Shown: positions 57,134-64,000 of the stretch, in pieces | Layout of the letters: every line of letters starts with the position of its first letter | Numbering within the stretch: position 1 is the first letter of the stretch | Assembly: GCF_001552275.1 (NCBI RefSeq) | Contig: NZ_BCQW01000014.1 | Coordinates: 1-64,000 of the forward strand | DNA: 64,000 bases | Direction of reading: 5' to 3' | Source: Amphibacillus sediminis NBRC 103570 | GTDB lineage: Bacteria; Bacillota; Bacilli; Bacillales; Amphibacillaceae | Position numbers and translations under genes: made by a program | The notes under the pieces: model-generated | What the model saw: the letters and a program-made list of their open reading frames with translations, nothing else | The model's database searches: none | What the model was told of the DNA's origin: nothing

Positions 57134-57269
57134 TACATAGTTAGTAAGGTTGACCTTCTTAGCTCAAATAGCAAGCATCCCAACATACCAGAGTGAACAA
57201 CTCAACGTCTTGACATTTCCATTCTTTCCGATCAGGCCTTATTTAAACTTGTAAGGATTATCGCTACAA

Positions 57270-57307
57270 AAATAAAAAGAGCTTAAATCATCAAAGATCT
57301 AAGCTCT
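57270..57307 (-). terminator. distal terminator of ribU
   Basis: On the minus strand AGAGCTTA and TAAGCTCT pair and are followed by a five-T tail. Repeat A copy 17 lies between it and the ribU stop codon. Confidence 0.7.
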
Positions 57308-57309
57308 GT

Positions 57310-57467
57310 ATAAAGTGAAGCTTTGTTCAGTGGTTTTTTCCCATCCCCCACTGAAGGTTAGTTGAACCTATCGGGCCGTTACTGGCTGTTGGATCTCCCA
57401 TTTAGTCATGACGTGTTCCCTTATTTCTTGTAGTGGGAGGCTTACTACCAGTTACACTGCGATAAAT
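57310..57467 (+). repeat. repeat A, copy 17 (modules I and III deleted)
   Basis: Short outer arm (CAGTGGTTTTTTCCCATCC then CCCACTGAAGG), module II, then ACTACCAGTTACACTGCG and ATAAAT. It fills the ribU 3' untranslated region. Confidence 0.9.
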
Positions 57468-57468
57468 A

Positions 57469-58056
57469 TTAATTAAATAAAGCCTGTTTTTGTTTAATCC
57501 AAGGCTTTAGCTTAACAAACAACGGAATAAACAAAGTCGATATGATCAAGCACTTGATTAAGTTAAATGGGACGATACCAACAAGAATTGTAGACAGCAT
57601 CGCTTGGCTCGACATATCTCCCCATCCCATAATAGCACTATAGATAGGTAACAAGACAAAGTAATTTAAGAAGCCCATTGAAATAACCATAATCAGAGCC
57701 CCTATCACCAAACCTGGTATGAGGCTTTTATTTCCTTTAAAACGATGATAGAAAAGTGCAACTGGTACAACAAAGGTTACACCAGCAACAAAATTACCTA
57801 ATACGCCAACTGGATCAGCAGCGCCAGTAAAGATTAAATAGAGAACGTTTTTGATTAGTTGGACAATAACACCAGCCATTGGTGAGAATATTAATGCCGC
57901 AAGCAAGGTAGGAACATCACCAAAATCAACCTTTAAGTAAGGTGGTAAAAAAGGTAATGGAAAATTTAAAAATAATAGTACCATGGCAATGGTGCCGAAT
58001 AATGATAAAATAATCAGTTTTAATAGTTGTGAAGATCGTGTTGTTCGCTTGTTCAT
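57469..58056 (-). CDS. ribU: riboflavin ECF transporter S component
   Basis: Substrate-binding membrane subunit for riboflavin that works with the shared EcfA/A'/T module. 195 residues with six membrane segments; family runs LPPYLKVDFGDVPTLLAALIF and GPVGVLGNF-like ADPVGVLGNFVAGV. The ATG at 58056 follows AAGGAGG. A longer in-frame start at 58104 precedes the site. An FMN riboswitch with terminator lies upstream, with repeat A copy 18 between terminator and gene. Confidence 0.94.
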   Translation of the reverse strand: MNKRTTRSSQLLKLIILSLFGTIAMVLLFLNFPLPFLPPYLKVDFGDVPTLLAALIFSPMAGVIVQLIKNVLYLIFTGAADPVGVLGNFVAGVTFVVPVALFYHRFKGNKSLIPGLVIGALIMVISMGFLNYFVLLPIYSAIMGWGDMSSQAMLSTILVGIVPFNLIKCLIISTLFIPLFVKLKPWIKQKQALFN

Positions 58057-58183
58057 ACTTATTCCTCCTTCATCTTTCGTCAAATCTAACTGCCGGGCTA
58101 ACAAGCTTTCCCGTCAGATCGAAACGACCTTTGTACCGATTCTAATCTTACCTTGATGAAGGGAGAGTAACCTTATCTCTTGC

Positions 58184-58414
58184 AAAAAGTGAAACTTCGT
58201 TCAGTGGGGGGGCGACGCATAGAATTGTTAGTGCAGACGTTGCGAACTAGTCAGCTTTCCTATCCCCCACTAACGTTAGTTAAACCAATCGGCCGTTACT
58301 GGCTGTTGGATCTCCTACTATAACGTGTTCACTTATTTCTTGTAGCGGGAGGCTTACAAAAGCTCTTCGATGTGGCGAGTAAACGCAGCCCCAGCCAGTT
58401 CCACTGCGATAAAA
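58184..58414 (+). repeat. repeat A, copy 18, in the ribU leader
   Basis: Near full length with a shortened inner region (GCATAGAATTGTTAGTGCA). Modules II and III are present. The left end is AAAAAGTGAAAC. It occupies the leader between the FMN riboswitch terminator and the ribU start. Confidence 0.92.
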
Positions 58415-58418
58415 TAAA

Positions 58419-58450
58419 GAAATCCTAAAGCAATGGGGCTTTAGGATTTT
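58419..58450 (-). terminator. terminator of the FMN riboswitch
   Basis: On the minus strand AAATCCTAAAG and CTTTAGGATTT form an 11-pair stem followed by CTTTATTTT. It is the expression platform of the riboswitch. Confidence 0.8.
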
Positions 58451-58496
58451 AAAAGACATCAAGAAATAAACGGTGAGCTACACCAGTTACTCTTAT

Positions 58497-58630
58497 CTTC
58501 TCCCATCCAGACTTTAACTGTCGGTCCCGGATTCACACCAGGTCCACCGCTTTACAGCGGGTCACGGACTTACAACCCAAAAGGCTGATTACCGTCGGTC
58601 GGGAATTACACCCTGCCCCGAAGATTGAAT
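58497..58630 (-). promoter_or_regulatory. FMN riboswitch (RFN element)
   Basis: The minus strand carries the complete conserved set: TCTTCGGGGCAGGGTG, AATTCCCGACCG, GGTAATCAGCC, AGTCCGTGACCCG, GGTGGACCTGGTG, AATCCGGGACCGACAGT and AGTCTGGATGGGAGAAG. It shuts off ribU when FMN is plentiful. Confidence 0.97.
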
Positions 58631-58747
58631 CGATATTTAATTATTTATAGTATAGTATAGACTTTTATGTTTGTGAAGGATTTTGCTTGAACTTTTTTCA
58701 CAAGTTCACAGAATTGCCTTATATCGACTGAATCAAGCTTTTATCCA

Positions 58748-59812
58748 CTAATCCTGTAACGGATTTAAACACTCCTTACCCGTCATAGTCGAAATCATCT
58801 CGACAAGTAAATCAATTTCCTCATTTATATCCTTAAGACTCACTGTCTCAACTGGTGAATGCATATAACGTAATGGAAGAGAAACTAAGCCAACTGGAAC
58901 ACCTTGACCTGTGAGACGCATTTTATCTGCATCCGTTCCCGTCATTCTTGGTGTAAGCTCATATTGAAGCTCAAGATTCAATTTCTTAGCTGCAGATTCT
59001 AATAGTGTATTGATTTTCCGATTGATCGGTGCTCCTTTAGCCAAAACTGGTCCATGTTCTAATTTAATATCCCCATATTTGTTACGATTGACGGTTGGAT
59101 AATCAGTAGCAAAGGTCACATCACAGGCAATTGCCATGGTGGGACAGATTCCCGCTGCCGCAAAATAGGCACCTCCCATATTGGTTTCCTCATTAACTGT
59201 ACTTGCTGCATAGACACCTACCTGTAATTTCTTTTTAGCAAGCTTCCGAATCACTTCTGCAACAATGAATGCACCTGTCCGATTATCGAGGCCACGCCCT
59301 GATAGATAGCGTTCCATCAACAGTTCAGGGCGACGGTCATAGACAGCTAAGTCACCAATTTGAACGTACTGCTCAATTTCTGCTTTTGTTTTTGCACCAC
59401 AATCAATGAATAAATCCGCAACATCGAAGTCACCTTTTATCCCTCCATGATGTTGAGCGTTCACACCGATCACACCAGGCAATTCCTTGTTATTGTAACC
59501 TAATACCTTAACACGCATCCCTACTGCTGCTTTTGGGTTAATTCCACCCATCTTATCAAAAAACAAGAAGCCATTTTCATCAATACGATTAATAACTAAA
59601 GCTATTTCATCACAATGTCCAGCCAGTAAAACTTTAAATTCAGCGTCTTTGTTTAATACAGCAATGGCATTCCCTGCGTTATCTGTTATTATATCATCCG
59701 CAAATGCTTCAACATATTGCATCCATTTCTTCTGAATTGCCATCTCCATACTGGAAGGCGAAGGTGTTTGAAGTAATTCAAGCAAAAATTCTTGATTGTC
59801 TAATCTTGTCAT
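58748..59812 (-). CDS. M42 family metallopeptidase
   Basis: 354-residue dinuclear aminopeptidase or endoglucanase-like protein of the M42 family. Metal ligands and catalytic runs: LAGHCDEIALVI, GRGLDNRTGAF, STVNEETNMGGA, ACDVTFATD and RYMHSPVET. Second M42 enzyme in the window, only distantly like YtoP. The ATG lies about ten bases after GAGAGG. It lies alone between the FMN riboswitch and a potassium channel gene. Confidence 0.9.
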   Translation of the reverse strand: MTRLDNQEFLLELLQTPSPSSMEMAIQKKWMQYVEAFADDIITDNAGNAIAVLNKDAEFKVLLAGHCDEIALVINRIDENGFLFFDKMGGINPKAAVGMRVKVLGYNNKELPGVIGVNAQHHGGIKGDFDVADLFIDCGAKTKAEIEQYVQIGDLAVYDRRPELLMERYLSGRGLDNRTGAFIVAEVIRKLAKKKLQVGVYAASTVNEETNMGGAYFAAAGICPTMAIACDVTFATDYPTVNRNKYGDIKLEHGPVLAKGAPINRKINTLLESAAKKLNLELQYELTPRMTGTDADKMRLTGQGVPVGLVSLPLRYMHSPVETVSLKDINEEIDLLVEMISTMTGKECLNPLQD

Positions 59813-59976
59813 TCATTTCATTCCTCTCTTTCATAAAACATTATCACTATTTTTTAGGGAAATACTATAAATGCGTGTTCAAAAACTACCCAATAAAAAA
59901 ATACCGTTTTAAACGACGTTTCAAAATAGGCTAATGCGTTTAACGTTTTGAACAATTATCGAAAAATCAGATAAGG

Positions 59977-60744
59977 ATGATGATTCAATTGATCACACGC
60001 CTCAAGTCTTATTATTTCCAGTTACCTATATTACTTAAAATTTTCGCAATTGGCTTAACCATCTTTAGCATATTCGGCTGGTTAATTCATCTGCTTGAAC
60101 CAACTGTTTTTCCGACCGTTTTCGATGGTATTTGGTGGGCATTAGTTACAGGAGCAACAGTTGGATATGGTGATTTTGTCCCACATACCTTGCTTGGACG
60201 ACTTTTAGCATTTGGCCTTATTTTAACTGGTGGTGGAGCAATTACCTTTTATATGGCCATGGTATCAGCAAGTACAATTAAATATGAGAAAAGACGAATA
60301 GCTGGGAAAACCGATTTTAATGGCAGTCAGCATCTCGTGGTCATTGGCTGGAACGAACGTTCAAGACAACTTATAACAAGAATACACCAAGCTGAGCCAG
60401 ATTTAGCTATCGTATTGATTGACCAAACATTCTCCAAGCTACCAGCAAAGTATAGTTACCTTCATTTTATTAAAGGGGATCCCACGATTGAACCGACAAT
60501 CTCCGCTGCTAATGGTCAAGTGGCTACTGCTGCAATTATCACAGCAGACCCTGGTAAAGATGAACGGTTAGCTGATCAAGCCAGTATCCTGACGACTATT
60601 GCTTTGAGGGGCTGTAATCCAACACTAACCATCACAACAGAGATTCTCACAGCGGATCAAGTCATAAACGCAAAACACGCTGGTGCGACAAAGATAATTG
60701 AAACCAATAAGGTCTTAGCTGAACTTTTCCAACAAGAGCTATGA
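59977..60744 (+). CDS. potassium channel protein with RCK domain (YugO-like)
   Basis: 255 residues. Two membrane helices (about 18-40 and 70-95) flank a pore loop with the selectivity filter TVGYGD. A cytoplasmic TrkA-N/RCK domain follows (LVVIGWNERSRQLITRIH, AIVLIDQTF, FIKGDPTIEPTI). YugO of B. subtilis has the same layout and position near pgi; there it carries electrical signals in biofilms. The start is uncertain: ATGs at 59977 and 59980 touch the AAGG site, and a TTG at 59989 has better spacing. Confidence 0.88.
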   Translation: MMIQLITRLKSYYFQLPILLKIFAIGLTIFSIFGWLIHLLEPTVFPTVFDGIWWALVTGATVGYGDFVPHTLLGRLLAFGLILTGGGAITFYMAMVSASTIKYEKRRIAGKTDFNGSQHLVVIGWNERSRQLITRIHQAEPDLAIVLIDQTFSKLPAKYSYLHFIKGDPTIEPTISAANGQVATAAIITADPGKDERLADQASILTTIALRGCNPTLTITTEILTADQVINAKHAGATKIIETNKVLAELFQQEL

Positions 60745-60837
60745 TCGCTTTTTAGCTATATCTTACTTTAGTATGTTCTTTTTGATCAAAAGAAGTATTT
60801 GAAAAATGTCTGACCTTTCTTATCTTTTAGGATCTTA

Positions 60838-60880
60838 TCAAAAAGAGGCTAATAATGGGTATAGCCATCATAAGCCTCCT
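60838..60880 (-). terminator. terminator after pgi
   Basis: On the minus strand GAGGCTTATGATGG and CCATTATTAGCCTC form a long stem followed by five Ts. Confidence 0.88.
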
Positions 60881-60886
60881 TCTTAA

Positions 60887-62233
60887 TTATAAGCGTTTTT
60901 CTAATTCTTCTTTTTCCTTTTCAAAACCTGGTTTCCCAAGTAATGCAAACATATTTTTCTTGTATGCCTCTACACCTGGCTGATCAAACGGATTAACACC
61001 AAGTAAGTAACCACTAATGGCACATGCCTTTTCAAAGAAATACACGATATAACCAAATGTGTAGGCATCTAATTTCGGCAAGTGGACAATTAAGTTCGGT
61101 ACTTGACCGTCCGTATGAGCAAGCATCGTTCCTTGGTAGGCTTTTTCATTAACAAAATTAACGGTCTCACCTGCAAGATAATTTAAGCCATCAAGATCAA
61201 GATCTTCCTTCTCTAAGGTAATGTCATGCTTAGGTGCTTCAACGTGTAAAACTGTTTCAAAAATATCACGGCGACCTTCTTGAACATATTGACCTAATGA
61301 ATGAAGGTCTGTTGAGAAGTTAGCGGATGAAGGATAAATTCCTTTAAAGTCTTTTCCTTCACTTTCACCAAATAATTGCTTCCACCATTCTGCAAAATAT
61401 TGTAGTGCAGGCTCATAGTTAATGAGCATTTCAATCGTTTTGCCTTTGTTGTGTAAAATATTTCGAACAGCTGCATATTGGTAAGCAGGGTTTTTAGATA
61501 AGTCAGCTTCACTTAGCTCAACCTGAGCTTTTGCGGCCCCTGTCATCATTGTGTCAATATCCACACCGCTTACAGCTATTGGAAGCAACCCAACAGCAGT
61601 TAGCACTGAATAACGTCCACCAACATCATCTGGGATAACAAAGCTTTCGTAACCTTGTTCAACGGCTAATGTTTTTAAAGCACCTTTAGCTTGGTCGGTT
61701 GTAGCATAAATACGTTGTCTTGCTTCCTCTACACCATATTTATCTTCCAAGAACTTACGGAAAATACGAAAGGCAATAGCAGGCTCTGTTGTGGTACCAC
61801 TTTTTGAAATAACGTTAATTGAAACATCTTTGTCTTCTAATAAGTCAAACAGATCTTTCATATAAGTGGAACTAATGCTGTTCCCAACAAAGATAACCTG
61901 TGGTGTTTGACGCTTGTCCTTAGGCAAAATATTATAAAAAGAATGATTTAACATCTCAATTGCAGCACGAGCTCCTAGATAAGAACCGCCAATACCGATT
62001 ACGAGTAAAATATCTGAATCAGCCTTAATCTTTTCAGCCGATTTTTTGATCCGTGCAAACTCTTCTTTATCATATTGTTCTGGGAGATCAACCCAACCAA
62101 GGAAGTCATTCCCTGCACCCGTTTTATTATGTATCATATCATGCGCTAATTTGACAGGCTCTTTCAAATAATCCAGTTCATGCTGGCTAAAGAAGTCTAA
62201 AGCTTTGTCGTATTCAAAACGTACATGTGTCAT
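60887..62233 (-). CDS. pgi: glucose-6-phosphate isomerase
   Basis: Interconverts glucose-6-phosphate and fructose-6-phosphate. 448 residues with the family runs [51 protein letters not shown] and [21 protein letters not shown]. Length matches the Bacillus enzyme (about 450). The ATG follows GGAGG. Its neighbours yugO-like and yuzA match the B. subtilis yug region. Confidence 0.97.
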   Translation of the reverse strand: MTHVRFEYDKALDFFSQHELDYLKEPVKLAHDMIHNKTGAGNDFLGWVDLPEQYDKEEFARIKKSAEKIKADSDILLVIGIGGSYLGARAAIEMLNHSFYNILPKDKRQTPQVIFVGNSISSTYMKDLFDLLEDKDVSINVISKSGTTTEPAIAFRIFRKFLEDKYGVEEARQRIYATTDQAKGALKTLAVEQGYESFVIPDDVGGRYSVLTAVGLLPIAVSGVDIDTMMTGAAKAQVELSEADLSKNPAYQYAAVRNILHNKGKTIEMLINYEPALQYFAEWWKQLFGESEGKDFKGIYPSSANFSTDLHSLGQYVQEGRRDIFETVLHVEAPKHDITLEKEDLDLDGLNYLAGETVNFVNEKAYQGTMLAHTDGQVPNLIVHLPKLDAYTFGYIVYFFEKACAISGYLLGVNPFDQPGVEAYKKNMFALLGKPGFEKEKEELEKRL

Positions 62234-62429
62234 GTGACAACCTCCAATTTTTAAAAATTATCTATCCTTTTAAAGATACCTAATACGGTCAGTTAAATCA
62301 AGTAAGAACTACAAAAAGGACCGATTAGCATATGAGTTTAAAGGCGGAAATCAGACAGATTCCTGATGAATATTTTTGCTTGAATTGCCTAAACTAAAAG
62401 CGCAAGACATAAATATGAGGAGGATGACC

Positions 62430-62669
62430 ATGAATGCACTTGAAAGAACTGCACTTGTGTTAATTATCATTGGTGCAATAAATTGGGGTTTAATTGGTTT
62501 ATTTCAATTTGATTTGGTTGCTGCTATCTTTGGCGGTGGCTTACAATCAGGTGCTTTTGCAAGATTCATCTACACCCTTGTTGGTATTAGTGGTTTAATT
62601 TGCTTAAGTATTTTATTTAAACCAAATCAAGAACTCGAAGAAGAACACTCCTATCAACCACAAAGCTAA
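62430..62669 (+). CDS. yuzA: YuzA, DUF378 small membrane protein
   Basis: 79 residues with two membrane segments (ALVLIIIGAINWGLIGLF and FIYTLVGISGLICLSILF). The DUF378 signature is NWGLIGLFQFDLVAAIFGG. Role unknown. The ATG at 62430 follows GAGGAGG; upstream in-frame starts precede that site. Length matches B. subtilis YuzA. It is divergent from pgi. Confidence 0.92.
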   Translation: MNALERTALVLIIIGAINWGLIGLFQFDLVAAIFGGGLQSGAFARFIYTLVGISGLICLSILFKPNQELEEEHSYQPQS

Positions 62670-62696
62670 ACTCTAACTCCTATCTAATTAAGCAAA

Positions 62697-62735
62697 AAGG
62701 CAGCGATAACATTAGCGTTATCCTGCCTCTCTCCT
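62697..62735 (+). terminator. terminator after yuzA
   Basis: AGGCAGCGATAAC and GTTATCCTGCCT pair with one mismatch; the tail is CTCTCCTTTT. Confidence 0.75.
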
Positions 62736-62829
62736 TTTCACCACAAAGTCAATTAACATTAACCCAAAAATCACCTTCTCCATCTAGGGTCTATGAAGCA
62801 GCTCTATGGAAATCACCTCTACATAGTCT

Positions 62830-62862
62830 AAAATGAGGATAAGCCAAGGCTTATCCTCATGA
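62830..62862 (-). terminator. terminator after yugI
   Basis: ATGAGGATAAGCC and GGCTTATCCTCAT form a 13-pair stem with a two-base loop; ATTTTAG follows on the minus strand. Confidence 0.85.
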
Positions 62863-62877
62863 TTGGACAATTTCATT

Positions 62878-63246
62878 TTATTTTTTTTGTTCAGATTGTT
62901 TAAGCCATTCATTCAGTTTATCTTTTAACGTATTAAAGCCTTGTTCAGACTGCGCTGCCTTTGGCTGCTTTGGTTTCTTTGGCTCTGTCGTTGACTTAGG
63001 TGGTTCTTCTGTTGCACGAATCGATAAAGAATATTTGTTTGCCTCTTCATCGATTGAAAGGATTTTTACCTTAACTTCATCACCAACTGCTAGAAAATCA
63101 TTGATCTCTTTCACAAATCCATGTGTAACTTCTGAAATATGAACCAATCCTTGAACTTGATCATCTAATGCTACAAATGCACCATATGGCTGCACACCTG
63201 TTACCTTTCCTGTTAAAATCTGTCCTTCTGTAAATTTCTCTGACAT
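62878..63246 (-). CDS. yugI: YugI, S1-domain RNA-binding protein
   Basis: 122 residues. Residues 5-75 are an S1 OB fold (GQILTGKVTGVQPYGAFVALDDQVQGLVHISEV, GDEVKVKILSIDEEANKYSLSIRA). The rest is a lysine- and glutamine-rich tail. Related GSP13-type proteins associate with ribosomes. The ATG follows TAGGAGT. Its position near pgi and an aminotransferase matches B. subtilis. Confidence 0.92.
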   Translation of the reverse strand: MSEKFTEGQILTGKVTGVQPYGAFVALDDQVQGLVHISEVTHGFVKEINDFLAVGDEVKVKILSIDEEANKYSLSIRATEEPPKSTTEPKKPKQPKAAQSEQGFNTLKDKLNEWLKQSEQKK

Positions 63247-63368
63247 AATAACAACTCCTATTCTTTATTGACAAATCGAAACCCATTTCTTCTGGTCATT
63301 GATTCACCGATACATTTTATACACAATTATTAATTTTAGCATAGCCTTACTTAACTATACAAGTAAAA

Positions 63369-63579
63369 ATAAAGTGAAACTCGTTCAGCGGGGGTTTCGA
63401 CGAATAATTGCGACACGACGTCGCGACTTAGTCAGCTCTCCCCCCATTGAACGTTAGTTGAACCAATCGGGCCGTCACTGGCTGTTGAGTCTCCCACTTT
63501 ATTTCTTGAAGCGGGAGGCTTACAAAAGCCCTTCGATGAGGCGAGTAATCGCAGCCCCAGCCAGTTACGCTGCGATAAA
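63369..63579 (+). repeat. repeat A, copy 19 (internally shortened)
   Basis: The outer arm has an inner region cut to GACGAATAATTGCGACACGA. Module II has a short loop (CTCCCACTTTATTTCTTGAA then GCGGGAGG) and module III is complete. The first stem has CAGCGGGGG against CCCCCATTG. It ends TACGCTGCGATAAAT. Confidence 0.9.
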
Positions 63580-63669
63580 TGTACCTGACAATTATCGCGA
63601 TTACTACAACAATATGATATAATGCAAAATTAAACGAACACACTTTTAAAAAGGAGCCAAAGAGTATAT

Positions 63670-64000
63670 ATGCAGACATTTGAACAGTTACCTAATCGAA
63701 AGCAAACACGTTCAGTGAAGTGGGATATGACAGAGAAATTGTTTGGTTCTAAAGATGTCCAACCTATGTGGGTTGCTGATATGGATTTGGAAATAGCAAA
63801 GCCTATAAAAGAAGCTCTGATTAACCGTGTTGATCATGGTGTTTTTGGCTATACCTTTACCGATCAGCAATTGAATCTGACGATTGCTGAGTGGCTTTAC
63901 CAACGACATGGATGGAAAATTAATCCTGATTGGATTGTTTATAGTCCTGGTGTTTTAACAACAATACATATGGCTGTTATCACTCAAACAGTACCTGATG
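63670..64000 (+). CDS. PatB/MalY-type aminotransferase or C-S lyase, partial
   Basis: The first 110 codons run off the window edge. The visible part is typical of class I/II PLP enzymes of the PatB/MalY group: NRKQTRSVKWDMTEKLFG, PMWVADMDLEIAKPIKEAL, HGVFGYT and WLYQRHGW then DWIVYSPGVL. Family members cleave cystathionine or act as aminotransferases. The ATG has AAGGAG about 13 bases upstream, slightly far. A patB gene near yugI also occurs in B. subtilis. The catalytic lysine lies beyond the window. Confidence 0.85.
   Translation, partial: MQTFEQLPNRKQTRSVKWDMTEKLFGSKDVQPMWVADMDLEIAKPIKEALINRVDHGVFGYTFTDQQLNLTIAEWLYQRHGWKINPDWIVYSPGVLTTIHMAVITQTVPD

Noticed and set aside
6290-63579. Repeat A as a CRISPR array
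   Set aside because: Copies are long, far apart, structured and not separated by uniform spacers. No cas gene is present.

Overview
This window is chromosomal DNA from a low-GC Firmicute of the family Bacillaceae. Gene content and order follow the Bacillus subtilis yt* region closely: ytlA/C/D-ytkD, metK-asnB, ytpB, ytqA/B, leuS, ytrA/B, ytfP/ytgP, ytzE, ytlP/Q, ytmP, trmB, ytzB/ytoP, ytpP/Q/R/sftA, murC-ytxG-ytxH and aroA-ccpA-motP-motS. The right end follows the yug region (yugO, pgi, yuzA, yugI, patB). T-box leaders, an FMN riboswitch, a LexA box of the Bacillus type and strong GGAGG ribosome binding sites agree with this. The sodium-type stator genes beside ccpA and acidic protein tails suggest a halo- or alkaliphilic relative (Amphibacillus, Gracilibacillus, Halolactibacillus or similar). 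The genus is an inference.

Layout. 1-1.2 kb: a frameshifted gene remnant and a small SH3-like protein. 1.4-6.2 kb: tyrS with its T-box, divergent from a class A penicillin-binding protein. 6.5-16.6 kb: motS, motP, ccpA, aroA, an FtsA-like gene on the other strand, ytxH, ytxG, murC. 17-25.5 kb: nicotinate phosphoribosyltransferase, sftA, ytpR, ytpQ, ytpP, a PfoR-type membrane protein, a lipoprotein and a DUF84 nucleotide phosphatase. 25.7-35.1 kb: ytoP, ytzB, trmB, ytmP, a NERD-like protein, thpR, ytzE, rsuA, ytgP, ytfP. 35.5-37.5 kb: a GntR/ABC operon. 38.3-41.1 kb: leuS with its T-box. 41.9-49.7 kb: ytqA/ytqB, ytpB, a C39-like peptidase, asnB, metK. 50-53.8 kb: the ytlACD importer and ytkD. 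54-56.8 kb: a Y-family polymerase with an SOS promoter, and an orphan response regulator. 57.4-63.6 kb: ribU with its FMN riboswitch, an M42 peptidase, a potassium channel, pgi, yuzA, yugI. The start of a PatB/MalY aminotransferase runs off the end.

The standout feature is a dense family of dispersed, highly structured, non-coding repeats, here called repeat A. I count 19 copies in 64 kb, all intergenic except one that reaches into a gene end. A full copy is about 250 bp. It starts ATAAAGTGAAACTTCGTTC, ends near CAGTTACACTGCGATAAA, and carries three stem-loop modules that are lost as whole units in shorter copies. One copy shows a paired change that keeps a stem intact. Copy A6 interrupts a second repeat family (repeat B), and an uninterrupted B copy elsewhere shows the empty site, so A is or was mobile. 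Sixteen of 19 copies point the same way. One copy supplies the stop codon of ytpR, one sits between the FMN riboswitch terminator and ribU, and three are stacked upstream of the FtsA-like gene. No transposase is encoded in the window.
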